Shown one piece after another: positions 32,140 to 42,843 of a DNA stretch of 64,000 nucleotides (the stretch's first letter is position 1; each line of letters starts with the position of its first letter). The stretch is taken from NCBI GenBank assembly GCA_917880885.1, contig OU862927.1:19857450-19921449 (forward strand), in the 5' to 3' direction. The position numbers and the translations under genes are program-made. The notes under the pieces are model-generated. The model saw only the letters and a list, made by a program, of their open reading frames with translations, was not told where the DNA came from and did not search any database. The stretch comes from Limnephilus marmoratus (lineage: Eukaryota; Arthropoda; Insecta; Trichoptera; Limnephilidae).

Positions 32140-32620
32140 CAGTGAATGAGATTTATGATTGTGTAGAGTGGATCGATATGTTTGTGTAAAGAATGACTGG
32201 CGAAGGACCTTGATTTTGTGTTACTATTACTGCTTGAAATGATAAAAATACATGTGGCATAGAAAGGAAAGGACTCACCAAAAAGGGTAAAGGAACTTGT
32301 AGGGTGGCAATGCACTTGTCTGCTTCCTCTCCCATCCAACAGGCACAAACAGCAATAGGCGTGAATTTCGTTTATTTTATAGTACACGGCGGAGTTATTT
32401 ATAATGGCGGTTCACCGATAGCAGAAGCACAATGTCGATATGTTGCGGCGGGACTTTATTACAGACTGACTGTGGGTAAGCTGACGGGTAGGCATTAGGG
32501 ATAGGTAGGAAAGGAATTTGCAACAATATTAATACCAATCCCAAGCAGTGACAGTATGTATGCGTGCTATGTAGATATGTGTATGTGTAGGTATGTGTAT
32601 GGGCGTAACCAACTAGCTTT
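32140..32620 (-). repeat. Interspersed repeat R2, copy 2
   Basis: Inverted match to 12545-13012, same limits, with an extra stretch of about 15-20 bases near 32470-32490. The TACGCCCATAC end lies at about 32600-32610. Confidence 0.75.
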
Positions 32621-33009
32621 AGGCTTTTTACCAGAAATTAATTGTTCGCGCCTGTACAGTCTGTACACCGATAATATGAAAATGAATAAATAGTTTTGTC
32701 CATAAATAAACTCAAATATTTTCAGAAAGACTAGCAAATACAATACAGTATCGGTGATTCAATCAAATATTGTATTTGTTGGCCTTTCTTGAAAGATTTG
32801 AGTTTGTTTATGAACAAAACTATTTATGTACGGACGCACACAATAAATTCGACTTAATATTTTTAAGTGTAACTAAAATAATTAAACTCGCGTCAAATGT
32901 TTTTTATTGCAGGATGTGGGGAGGATAGTGCAATCCCACACGTCCCATATTTACAAACATATTTTTAAATAAAGAATCAAGTACATAGAATAGGAAAAAA
33001 CAAAATACC
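32621..33009. other. Intron 3 spacer
   Basis: Contains an imperfect inverted repeat around 32700-32815 (ACTCAAATATTTTCAGAAAG and CTTTCTTGAAAGATTTGAGT). Otherwise unassigned. Confidence 0.4.
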
Positions 33010-33600
33010 AAAAAAAAAATAATAATCAATTGTATGTAGGGCGTGGTCTGGGGTGAGCTCGAGCCCAGCGCTCACTCAGGAGTGGTGTTTGGTGCTGGAA
33101 CGCTGCGGTTAGCCGCATCCTGGCTCCAGTGACCCGGTGTCTCATCAGATCGGCGAATCCATGGAGTCCTAGTTCCGAAAACATTGTCGATGCACTTCTG
33201 TATCTTCTGTATCCAAATATATTTCTACATGCATTGTTATATTGGAATTCGGTAGTGACACCGTGTTTCACACGTATATACTCGTAGACTAGTGCAAAAT
33301 GCATTGAACAAGGTTTTTTTACATGGTTACTGCGTTAGAAGAATCTTCCGGCAATCATATTATACAATACACTGATACTTCTCCTCTGTCATTTAATACA
33401 AAATCACCATCATCCGAGAGGTCTTCAGTGATGATGTGACCCAAGTATTTTACATTCGTAGATGTGCTTATGTTTTCCTCATTGAGTTGAGGGGAGGGTC
33501 TTCTCGGGACTTTTTCCATGGTGGAATATCTTCTTGGGGTTGTACATCATGTTGTGGTCATTTGCATATTCTTCACAGATTTGTCATCTGTGTATTCTTC
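33010..33600 (-). pseudogene. Non-LTR RT C-terminal remnant in intron 3
   Basis: Minus strand, broken frames: ICEEYANDHNMMYNPKK, then a KYLG-type block with TEDLSDDGDF, VKHGVTTEFQYNNACRNIF, YRRYRSASTMFSELGLHGF and MRHRVTGARMRL. These match the post-catalytic part of insect LINE ORF2 proteins. Many frameshifts and a stop; dead copy. Confidence 0.7.
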
Positions 33601-34322
33601 ACTATGAAAGAGTGAATTAAGAATTCTTTTCAGTATCACCTAAGTATTATTTGATTATTAACTTAAATGTCTTGAACAATATATTAGACCTATAATATGG
33701 TTTTTCTTGTTTTTTTACTGCAATATTTATGATTTGAGTAGGGGGTTATAATTTATAATCCTCAGCAATGAGGAACCGTCTCAAGAACAATTTATTTTAA
33801 AATACCCTATTTTAGCTTGTTAAAATACCCTATTATAGATTAACATTAAAAAGTATCTACTAATTTCAGTGGTCGTGTGCATGGGTAATGTGAAATGTTC
33901 CTACGTACTCCTGCATAATGCTTATTCAACTTTAAATTAAATTTCAATTCTTAAAATTTGAATGAATAAGTATAAATCACATCACATCATATCATATCCC
34001 ACAAGCAATAAATTAGGTACCATTATAATTCTTTATTCGAAATGTATCAATTTCTTTTGTTCAAATGCTTGGCAGATGCTTGATAAATGTCGTAATTTTT
34101 CAATTTTTCTAACATTCGAAATATAAATTTCTTCTTTTGAAAGTCAACGATCCTGAGGCAAACATTTTTTTTATTAATACTTTCTGCCTCATACATCCTA
34201 AAATAATAATAGTATCCCATGATTTTTGGTGGGTTTACGCTGAATAATTAAGGTATAGGGAATGTAAAGAAAACCTGGCTATTCATATCTGGCCAGTAAT
34301 TAATAAGTTTTTCTTTTTCCAG
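33601..34322. other. Intron 3, distal part
   Basis: 33766-33795 (CCTCAGCAATGAGGAACCG) matches the 3' end of the RTE-like copy at 37160-37195. The rest is unassigned up to the acceptor TTCTTTTTCCAG. Confidence 0.5.
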
Positions 34323-34541
34323 GGGTACTCCAAGGACCTCCTGAAAGACCTAGTGGACATCTCGCAAGGCACAGCAGCCGAACAATTGGCCACGATCCTG
34401 AACCGGATGGTGGTGAGGGGAGACTGCAAGTATGACTTCGCTAACAACAGAGCCAAGGAGCTTGTCACGGAACTGGGCAAGCCTGGGAGCAAAGCATCCA
34501 TGGAAGTCAGATACTTGGAGCCCCTCAGATTCTTACAATAA
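34323..34541 (+). CDS. Host gene 1, terminal exon
   Basis: The acceptor CTTTTTCCAG ends at 34322. In phase 0 it reads GYSKDLLKDLVDISQGTAAE, ATILNRMVVRGDCKYDFANN and ends RYLEPLRFLQ at TAA 34539-34541. It holds a single Cys. The region is predicted helical from its heptad-like Leu/Val spacing. A possible polyadenylation signal AATAAA lies at 34726-34731. Total visible protein is 440 residues. I found no known domain; the pattern (Thr-rich N-part, disordered middle, helical C-part) may suit a structural secreted protein. Confidence 0.87.
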   Translation, partial: GYSKDLLKDLVDISQGTAAEQLATILNRMVVRGDCKYDFANNRAKELVTELGKPGSKASMEVRYLEPLRFLQ

Positions 34542-34734
34542 GCCTAATTTTACAAAACCAGGGTCCATATTTGAAGTAGAATATATGTACTGTTTTTAAT
34601 GTCGGAATTAAGGCAGTAAAATATTGGGTTTGTACCGGCAATTCTTTTAATGATGAGTTCCATAGCAGAACGCATAAAATTGTTGAAGAATATTTCCGTG
34701 GCTCTATTGTAAAGAGGTATGTGTTAATAAAAGT

Positions 34735-34858
34735 GAATTGTTCAGGAACCAAAAAAAACGAGTGTGCTTTAGACCACAAGACTGAAGCAAAACTACAAGA
34801 CAAACCTCGCCCAATGAACCCAGGTATCCCTGCTAAGTTACCAAACGTAGCGAACGGC
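34735..34858 (-). mobile_element. SINE-like family Z and related repeat fragments
   Basis: Reverse complement of ACGTTTGGTAACTTAGCAGG and GGGCGAGGTTTGTC blocks (34790-34850). The preceding GTGAATTGTTCAGGAACCAA is shared with the minus-strand repeat at about 57870-57890. Confidence 0.5.
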
Positions 34859-35150
34859 GTGACCTATGACCGAAGGGTGAAATATGACATTGAGGTGAAA
34901 TATGACCATGGGGTGACCTACGACCTTGGGGTGACCTACGATCTTGGGGTGACCTACGATCTTGGGGTGACCTACGACCTTGGGGTGACCAACGATCTTG
35001 GGGTGACCTACGATCTTGGGGTGACCTACGACCTTGGGGTGACCTACGATCTTGGGGTGACCTACGACCTTGGGGTGACCTACGACCTTGGGGTGACCTA
35101 CGACCTTGGGGTGACCTACAGCGTTGGGGTGACCTATGACCTTGGGGTGA
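34859..35150. repeat. 18-bp minisatellite, about 16 units
   Basis: Unit GGGGTGACCTACGACCTT in tandem, with early units more diverged. Because 18 is a multiple of three, both strands stay open: (YDLGVT)n on plus and VGHPKV-type on minus. It lies 320 bases past the host gene stop. I treat it as non-coding. Confidence 0.93.
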
Positions 35151-35415
35151 CCTTCCTTATCTTTATCACTCCCCAAGTCAAGCGTGCATAAAGGCCCGAC
35201 CGTTCGCCCAGCAATCGATCACCATTCGCATCGATTACCGTTTTTCGTAACAATCACCACTTTTCGTAACGCATCACTGGCTTACCCCCTAAGTCGAGCT
35301 TTTGTAAAGAAGTTTTACTTCAAAAACAAAGTTTGATATTTTCCTGAGAAACTTTCCTACGTTATTGACGAATGTACTTAGAAAGAATCCTGAAAATTTC
35401 ATCGCATTTCTAATG
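35151..35415 (+). repeat. Interspersed repeat R4 fragment
   Basis: 35325-35400 (ACGTTATTGACGAATGTACTT and neighbours) matches 57790-57905 in inverse orientation. GATTACCGTTTTTCGTAACA precedes it. Class unknown. Confidence 0.5.
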
Positions 35416-35480
35416 ACTTTTTTTAGCTCCACACAGGAGGCCTTGAGGAAAATTAACACCGTCAGATCCTGTAAAGAGAA
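35416..35480 (-). repeat. Partial LINE-B/SINE-Z 3' end
   Basis: Minus strand CAAGGCCTCCTGTGTGGAGC followed by an A run; only the distal arm of the hairpin is kept. Confidence 0.6.
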
Positions 35481-35786
35481 TGTAAAAAAAATATTAAAAT
35501 TTAAATTAAAGATATACCTTTTTACGCAGATTCAACTGCTGAGAAAATTATTATATTATATGTTTGAGTGAAGAGAAATAATTCAAGATACATCAGATGA
35601 ATCTTTGGTCACATTCACCATTGACTAACAACAGCAACATTATTGAAGTTTTATTTACATCCATTAGTTAACATCAAAGTCGTATATTATAGATCAACAT
35701 TTGGGTAAAAGGAGGTAACTAAGTACCCTGGGGAAGATTTTTTTAATTTAGTGTTACATTCATCACACTTGCATCATTTCTTAATT
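35481..35786. other. Unassigned spacer
   Basis: No feature seen. Confidence 0.4.
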
Positions 35787-36073
35787 TTGGAGATGAGAAT
35801 GGGAACCACCGCCTCTTTGGATAAAAAACATCTCTGCTATAGGTCATCTTAGGACTTAGCAGGGGTGCCCGAATTCTTGGGATGAGGTTTGTTTAGGTTT
35901 TGGCGGCGGATGATCTGGACACACTGAACTTCAGATTCCTATCCATCCCTCATACTTGTTTCCTTCCTAGAACTTTCCTTAAAATGACCCTCCAAGCATC
36001 CCCAAAGATGACGTAGGCCCCGACGATAATTGTTTGCCTCAAGGCCTCCTGTGTGGAGCTAATGTAAAAAAAT
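35787..36073 (+). mobile_element. SINE-like family Z, near-complete copy
   Basis: GAATGGGAACCACCGCCTCT, GACTTAGCAGGGGTGCCCGA, ATGAGGTTTGTTTAGGTTTT, GGCGGCGGATG, GGACACACTGAACTTCAGAT, CATACTTGTTTCCTTCC, GACCCTCCAAGCATCC, then GGCCTCCTGTGTGGAG and A tail. Best copy for defining the family (about 285 bases). No convincing tRNA promoter boxes. Confidence 0.72.
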
Positions 36074-36599
36074 ACACCCTTTGATCCACGGAATTGTTAA
36101 TGGTAAAAATGTTTTTTTATTTCATTTACGGTATTATTTTGCTATTGCCAATATTATGGACCCTACTTATAACTAATTTAGTCTTAAGAACCACAAAACT
36201 TTTATCATGTAAGAGACTTTAGTTGCGTTGCAACAGTTGCGGGCATAAAAATCCATCAGTGTAATAGTGTATATGGAAGTGCGTACACAAGAGATTTTTT
36301 AGTTGGGAGCCTCTTTTTGAATGTCATCGCAAATAAAGTCTCTCGTCTGCGGGCATCCTTACAATGTGAAATTTGAGATTCAACTTCGACAGAGTTTTTG
36401 AAGTTTTATATGAATAAATAATAATATAATGTAAAATTGGTTTTACTATCCACCTTCGCCAGTCTTACGACATGTAGTAATATGACTATAATAAAAATAT
36501 ATGTATTTTATTGGTAAAACTTATTGATATAATATTAAATATAATATAGTATCAATATAATATATTATCATTGAAGTAGAAGATTATATTAATAAGTGT
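36074..36599. other. Unassigned spacer
   Basis: A+T-rich; no feature supported. Confidence 0.4.
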
Positions 36600-36725
36600 G
36601 ACGAAACATGAAACAGAATAATACACAGAAAATAAAGGTAATACACAGAAAATAAACAAAGGTAAGGAATCGAACCCAGGATCTCTGTCTTACCGGGACG
36701 ACGCCTCTAAACACTTGAGATAAAA
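36600..36725 (-). mobile_element. tRNA-derived SINE fragment, decayed head
   Basis: Minus strand B box GGGTTCGATTCC (36666-36677) with a decayed A box (TCAAGTGTTTAGAGGC). AATACACAGAAAATAAA is duplicated next to it. Confidence 0.6.
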
Positions 36726-36769
36726 ATATTAATTTATTTTTATTTTTTAAACTTTATGAGTAAAATCTC

Positions 36770-36850
36770 AAATTATAATATTTAATTAAATGAAGACAAT
36801 ATTAGCGAAACTCGATCGAAAATCTGGAGACAGAAAAATCGGAAAAAGAA
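36770..36850 (-). mobile_element. SINE body fragment fused to RTE fragment
   Basis: Nearly identical to the SINE body at 20393-20450 (GACAATATTAGCGAAACTC, GAAAATCTGGAGACAGAAAA). Read on the plus strand it supplies the first about 20 residues of the open frame 36790-37053. Confidence 0.75.
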
Positions 36851-37195
36851 CAATGCTCAGGATAGCCAGACTTACAAATGTGTCCATTCTGGAAGAGCTA
36901 GGAATCCATAATAAGCTTTCAACTATCTACCTACAACGTATCTTCAGATGCTTTGGCCAAACTGAGGACTCTAACTTGGAGAAACTCATAGTCACTGGCA
37001 AAATGGATGGTAGAAGAAGCAAAGGAAGGTCACCTTGGTGCTGGATTGACTAAGTATCACTGGCTTCTGTACTTTGGTGACCGCAGCTCTCCACGCAGCC
37101 AAAAGTGAGAGAGGAGGAGCAGCCTTGTCCACCATGGAAATTTGAATAGGAGACACGATCCTCAGAAATAAGGAACCGACTTGAGAAGAAGAAAG
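36851..37195 (+). pseudogene. RTE-like LINE, C-terminal fragment
   Basis: Codes TNVSILEELGIHNKLSTIYL, RIFRCFGQTEDSNLEKLIVT and MDGRRSKGRSPW, then TGA and a decayed remainder ending CCTCAGAAATAAGGAACCG, AGAAGAAGAAAG. These match the C-termini of insect endonuclease-RT proteins of the RTE type. It is joined upstream to a SINE body. Confidence 0.75.
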
Positions 37196-37199
37196 AGTA

Positions 37200-37345
37200 A
37201 AACCTTAAATTGTAATATTTTATCATTGAAGCGACTCTCAAACGAAAATTTGATTCAGAAAAATCAGAGAAAGATTCGGTCGCATCTGGGAATTGAACCC
37301 AGGACTGTAGTCTTGCCGGGGCTCTACTGTTCCACTGAGCTAATA
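37200..37345 (-). mobile_element. tRNA-derived SINE
   Basis: Minus strand A box TTAGCTCAGTGGAACAGTAG (37324-37343) and B box GGGTTCAATTCCC (37288-37300), tRNA-like spacing, then the body with TCTGATTTTTCTGAATC. Related to the copy at 20375-20530. Confidence 0.75.
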
Positions 37346-37428
37346 ATATTAAAAGTCAATTTTCAGACAAAATCCATTGCTCTTCTTGGAAACGAAAAAA
37401 TATGGAAATTTCAAGAGGCCAAATCATA

Positions 37429-37603
37429 TGGGATCTACACACGACACTGCATGTAGTGACTGCGGCAGTGACTGCAGAGAGTGTGGATTTGAGCGAACTA
37501 GCGCTGTCTCGTTCTAGCGGCCCTTTAACAAACGAGACAGCGCTAGTTCGCTCAACTCCACGCTCTCTGCAGTCACTACATGCAGTGTCGTGTGTAGATC
37601 CCA
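37429..37603. repeat. Foldback element: long near-perfect hairpin
   Basis: Left arm 37429-37513 and right arm 37531-37603 are reverse complements, ATGGGATCTACACACGACAC to ...GATCCCAT and GAGCGAACTAGCGCTGTCTC near the apex. Two substitutions are seen, plus a 12-base duplication (GGCAGTGACTGC) in the left arm only. The apical loop is about 17 bases. Confidence 0.93.
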
Positions 37604-38603
37604 TTACTCTAGTAATAGTATTCATAATCAGTAAAACAAATATATTTTTGCTGTCTTGTTTAAAATTGACTGTTAAATAACTATTTGCTGAAAATAAGAT
37701 GCCGTGGTGATCGTACCGCTTAACTATTCAGATAGATGGCAATGAACTTTTTTTTCAGCCCGTGGAATAGAAATTTTTTTTTTTTTACCGGTTGGGAACA
37801 TTTTCTTCAGTACGGGACATTGCCACAAACAATTCGTTCACTAGGCGTTAAAATTGATTCCCGAAAGTTCTTTATTCTGGCAAAATTTTACCGATATTAC
37901 TGATGGATAAACTTTTTTACTGCATAACATTAGGCGATATTACCATCACATAAATTTATTTTTCGATCATTTATTATTCCCTGAAAAAAAAATCATAAAG
38001 AAAGTTAAGAAATTTCGTTGTCGTATTTTTTTTACTTGGTACTTGCAATAAATTTGAAATCTCCCTTTCTCTCTCTCTCTCTCTTATCTTTACTCGCGTA
38101 AAAGTATGCAAAATTAAAGAAAGAGTTCTACATAAACTTTTCTACGGAAAATAATGTAAGTATCTTCCGAAAACGTTCGCCCGAAATGTGTAGACGTTTA
38201 AAAAAAATATATAGTAACTACGAATCAAAAATAGTAGAGTTTGCCTGAAAATTCAGATAGAACAAACTGTCTAAATTTTATGATGATATGCTGCTCGTTT
38301 GAGAGTTTTTAGTTTGACATGCAAACAAATTTAATGATTCGTAGATATTTGATTTTGATAAAGGTATCAATTTTGATTTGATTATATAATGACACTATTG
38401 ATTATTAAAATTGAGAGTTGAACACTAATTTCTCACATAAATGTGACGATCTATTGTTTTCACGTAAATGATCTATTTACGTAAAGAAGATTCTACAGTT
38501 TCGTTTCAAGACTAATGAATAGGGCCCGGATTAATATGTAAATACATATTTTTAATTTTCACCATTTTCGGTCTCGTATGTGTTCTCTACCTAGATTATC
38601 ATA
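37604..38603. other. Unassigned spacer
   Basis: Contains a CT microsatellite (about 38066-38084). No gene. Confidence 0.4.
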
Positions 38604-39404
38604 TGACGGGTTGAAATCCATACCGGTACAAGTGACAAAAATTAGAAAAATGAGTTAAGTGCGAGAAGTTATAGTAAAGATGGTATTTTTCATTGTGCCA
38701 AAAGGGTATGAACGAGAAAAAATCGCAACGCCATCTATTATTGGTTGGGTTAACTGACACTGTATGTAGTGTCATACAAAATAAAACACAAAATTGTCAT
38801 TTTCTCTTTTCTTCTGATTTATTTATTTATTTATTTATTTGTACACGCTCAATTAGGGCTTTTACATATGATAAAATTTAAAATACATTTGTTATAATCA
38901 AAGAATTAAGAGATAACAATTAAATAAGTATCAAGTATAGATTTTTTAACTTAAAACAAAAGAGTAAATTATAGGATACACATTCATATACATTTAAAGA
39001 AGTGATTTTCTTGCAGCTTAAAAGCAACAGAATATAATAAAGGATACACATTCATATACATTCGACACATATTGAAAATTTATAAACATTTCAAATTTAT
39101 CTAGATAGACATACAGATTTAATGACAATGTTTTTATAGGTTGATAGACTTTCAGTACCGTTGGTATTCATGTAATATTTATTCCCTGTACTGTGCAGTC
39201 GGTTCATTACTGAGTTTATTTCTGAATTGGTACCTGAATTGTTACAATGGTAAGGTACAATCTGACGAACCGTTCTACTAGGCACATGAAAATTAATCAA
39301 CCTAAGGAGTTCAGGGGAGTCAAACATGTTATTAACAATTTTATACAGAAAAAATAGATCAGTACATATTTGTTACTTATACCAGTATGGTTTTCAACCC
39401 GTCA
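38604..39404. mobile_element. DNA transposon-like element with 34-37 bp inverted ends, 801 bp
   Basis: Ends TGACGGGTTGAAATCCATAC and its counterpart TGACGGGTTGAAAACCATAC, extending about 35 bases with few mismatches. No clean duplication; TTATCATA and TTATATAG flank it. A LINE fragment lies inside. Class uncertain. Confidence 0.65.
38817..39330 (-). pseudogene. 5'-truncated LINE, C-terminal frame and AAAT tail
   Basis: The frame 39327-39097 (SPELLRLINFHVPSRTVRQ, NSEINSVMNRLHSTGN) resembles the last residues of Jockey/R1-type ORF2 proteins. About 250 bases later the minus strand ends in an AAATAAATAAATAAAT tail (38817-38842). It lies inside the 801-bp TIR element. An internal duplication AGGATACACATTCATATACA occurs near 38970 and 39040. 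Confidence 0.65.
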
Positions 39405-39772
39405 TTATATAGATTGTGAAAAACTAATTTTTATTTTTCATATTTTTCCATATTTCATGGTTAAGTCCATATTTTACAAAAAATATCACAATCATCCATA
39501 TTTTTGTTTTTTATATCATAAAACATGAGTTAGTTCACAAAAATTGATATAATTTTACGTTTTTGCATTCTCGCCACCACACGGCCGCACGTGTTTCATT
39601 TCTCTCGCTCTATTATTCGTCATAATTTGATTTTTGGTTCTCTTCCTCTCCGCGCGGCGGCGATCACCAACGACGAGCGTCGTTCCTGCCGTGTTGCTTG
39701 CGCGTCTTTTTATTTTTACGTACTCAAGTCACCTACTACTACTGTCTAGGTACCCATCAGTTTAATTTCAAA

Positions 39773-39853
39773 ATGCCCAAGGATAAACATCCCTTGCGTT
39801 TCAAATTGGAAAAATATATCGAAGATTTCCCAAACCAAAAAAGTATATTTTAG
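39773..39853 (+). pseudogene. hAT transposase N-terminal stub
   Basis: MPKDKHPLRFKLEKYIEDFP, then six residues and a stop; resembles transposase N-termini of this hAT group. In another frame the reading continues DTLKTINKVLSESFEGTAD up to the nested element at 39926. Confidence 0.55.
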
Positions 39854-39925
39854 ACAAAAAAAAGGATTTGATACCCTAAAAACAATTAATAAAGTTCTGA
39901 GCGAAAGCTTTGAGGGTACTGCAGA

Positions 39926-40856
39926 CAGGGCCGAATCTACGAAATCTGGCGCCCTGTGCAGTAGGTATCGATGGCGCCCCCCCCCCCCCCCCATACATTT
40001 TTATTTTGATTAAAAATTCGTTCACCCCAATTTTTTAATTTTTTTTATGTAACTATTATTTTTTTTACACTAATTTATCAAATAAAATCAAGACATATAA
40101 AGGGTGTAACTTTTCCAAGTGACCTGGCGGTAGCTCTCACGCTCGTTTTTTTTAAAGAGAGTATCGCCAGGAGCCATATACTCTCTGAATCTATTGGGTA
40201 AACATAAATTATGGTGCTATGTTAATTATTTTAGGAAAAACTCTTTGCAAGTTGATTTAATATATAGGTTACGAGACAATGCGGGTGGTTTCGCTGAACT
40301 AGGTCCATTAGACATTCTTGAGATTTACTTCCTATATACCCTACGCGAATATTAGAAAAAGCAAATACAAATACGTTCCCATGGCAACGTACAACACAAG
40401 AATAGCATCTACAGCTTCTGACTAGCAAACAGGCAGTCCCGACGAGAGACAGTGAGCAGTGATAATAAGAATATAACCTCAAATTTGTACCTTGCATTTC
40501 CCCTGTGTTGAGCGAACAAACACTAACACTGACGTATGGTATCAACGGCTTACGAACAAAAATACCGCGCTGTGATTGGTTATTGAATTTCGATCGCACC
40601 TATTCGCCGTAAAAGACGGTAAAAGATATATGGAAAAATAGATCTTACGTTTAAACTAAATATATGGAATTTGTGTTTTGTTTCTTTGGAAAGTGTTGCT
40701 AGAGCGTAATAATTATTTCGTACTATGGGTAATTTTTAAACGATTCAGGGAATATTATAACTAAATTTTAATACAATATTTATTTTCTCACGGCGCCCCT
40801 TCGGAGTTGGCGCCAGGTTTTTGCACGTTTTTGAACGTATGGCAGATCCGGCGCTG
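39926..40856. mobile_element. Nested hAT-type element, 931 bp
   Basis: Inverted ends CAGGGCCGAATCTAC and its counterpart CAGCGCCGGATCTGC, flanked by an 8-base duplication with one mismatch (ACTGCAGA 39918-39925, ACTACAGA 40857-40864). Starts with a C16 run (39977-39992). GGCGCC blocks occur near both ends. Removing it restores an uninterrupted transposase reading frame across the site. Confidence 0.8.
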
Positions 40857-41033
40857 ACTACAGACGTGCCTTACACAATTTCGGAACTAGGCATCTTTAA
40901 GTACGCTCCCATTACATCATGTGACGTGGAAAGGTCTTTCAGCCAATATAAGGCTATATTTAGACCAAATCGACAAAGTTTAAATTTCGATAATTTAAAA
41001 AAAGTATGTGATTGTGTACTGCAATCAATTTAA
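40857..41033 (+). pseudogene. hAT transposase C-terminal dimerisation region
   Basis: Frame with ELGIFKYAPITSCDVERSFS and YKAIFRPNRQSLNFDNLKK, the conserved hAT C-terminal block, ending at TAA 41031-41033. The apparent upstream Met (40821) belongs to the nested element. Confidence 0.8.
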
Positions 41034-41276
41034 TAAGACAGATTTAGAGGAAGATGAACAAAACTTCTTTTTTTATTTGAATTACCTGAACATTTCGTTA
41101 TCTTTTTATAATTTTTTAATGTTACTGTTACTGCGTAGTAATTTTTCACAATAAACAATGTTTAATATGAAAGATATTCTTATTTTATACTCCATTTTTG
41201 TCCATATTTAACATTTTTTAGTCCATATTATACGTACATATTTTGAATTTTTTAATACATATTTATCCGAGCCCTA

Positions 41277-42565
41277 CTAATGAAATTTTGCAAACTAGAC
41301 ATTCAAAACAAGAGAAAGATCACTGCCTACATTAAATTTCGAAAAATTCTGTGTTAAGTCCAGGAAACGCCGGGGAGGAACTAGTTTTACAATCAATTTC
41401 ATCCATTTAAAGCACAAATTATGAACATTCCGGTAACGTTCCTGCAAGATAAGAATAGGAATAAATACCGGGTACGTTGGGATCGTTCTCGATTCGACCT
41501 TCGATCATAATATAATACATAAGGTTAGAACTTGAATAAGTACTCACAACTCACAGCCTTCGGGTATCATTCATATGAACGTGAACCTTCCAAAAGCGCA
41601 ACGTAGTAGATATCACGTCACGTATCGTCCTTGTTGATTTAGGAGGTGCTACGCGGTCAGAATGGTTGAGAATGGGTCCGTAACACTTTGCCATTTCACA
41701 ACTTTAATATCTCTGGAGGTGACCTTTATACATTTATTTAGCTGAGTCTTTTCTATTCCGGGAGCCGAGGAAAGTTTAATCAGGTAACCCCCCAGCAACC
41801 GAATTATGAAATACCATAAATAAACCAAACCACTCACTATAATACCATCTGCACAATGAGGATATGATAATTTATCAGAACCTAGCCACTAAATATGTAA
41901 CAATAAAAAATCAATAAGTAAAAACCATTCTGATAAAGGCTGTCTTTTGTATATGATGAGTTCTGCGAAGAAAACTTCTCCGACTCTTTGATTTCAAACA
42001 TTGACATCCCCATTTCGGGAATCTTGCGAGGATGGTGTGAGTCGGGTGAAGTAGATAAGAATTATAAGAATTGGAGAGTACCTAGCTAATCAGATATATG
42101 CGTTAAATTTATTTAGATTAACCCATTTCATACAACTTGTCGAGTCTGAAAGTTGGCCAAAGTTATATCTATGGTAGGTATTTAGTACGCGACTGGAACA
42201 AAGTGCATACACAATACAAGACAGAAAGAAACCATCAGACTTTAAAAAATAACAAGACACAACACAGAATTGTTTGACGTATAAAGGAATCCAATGTACA
42301 GCATAATTCCTAGTGAAATTTAAAAATTCGTCATAATATTAACTCACAAATATTTTCTTACAGCAACCTCTGGGTTTAGAGTCAGGAATATTTCTGCACT
42401 GCTACCGAGGTCACCGAAATGACCGAAATGTTGCTTAGTAAGTGTTGCCAACAAATAAATTTTATCGGAAGAGGAAATAAGAAAAAACAATTTCGTAATA
42501 AACTTTTTTAATAGTTTTCGTATTGTTCGTGTGGAACACAATAAATATATTAAGATACAACGAAG
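41277..42565. other. Intergenic spacer downstream of host gene 2
   Basis: About 1.3 kb without a recognisable gene or element. Confidence 0.4.
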
Positions 42566-42571
42566 TTTATT
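42566..42571 (-). promoter_or_regulatory. Possible polyadenylation signal of host gene 2
   Basis: AATAAA on the minus strand about 275 bases past the stop codon of host gene 2. Position fits, but A+T-rich DNA makes chance matches common. Confidence 0.35.
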
Positions 42572-42843
42572 GAATTACTTATCTTATGTACATAAATAAT
42601 AAATAAGCCATGAGATGTCCATAAACGAACACACAAGCAATAACAGAGTCCTTATACTGACATACTAAGTCCAATGTTATTAACAATTCAACACTGGTCA
42701 TGTCCTTCATTTCGATATTACGACAGATGCGATGCGTCAATGGCATAATAATCACCCATTGATCTGGTCAGAGGACAAGTTATTAAACTCCATACGGCAA
42801 ATTAATGATGGTGTATAGCTTTTACAAGGAAAACAAGAAACAT

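Larger units (their letters stand above)
39405..41276 (+). mobile_element. hAT element, left end lost, internally deleted, with nested insertion
   Basis: Transposase start (39773-39853) and hAT C-terminal dimerisation region (40865-41033) survive. CCATATTT-rich subterminal sequence lies on both sides (39430-39510, 41195-41270). The right end reads TTTATCCGAGCCCTA. The matching left inverted repeat is not found; the 801-bp TIR element abuts instead. Confidence 0.65.

Noticed and set aside
34859..35150. CRISPR-like array or repeat protein gene
   Set aside because: Units are contiguous without spacers and both strands are equally open because the period is 18 bases.
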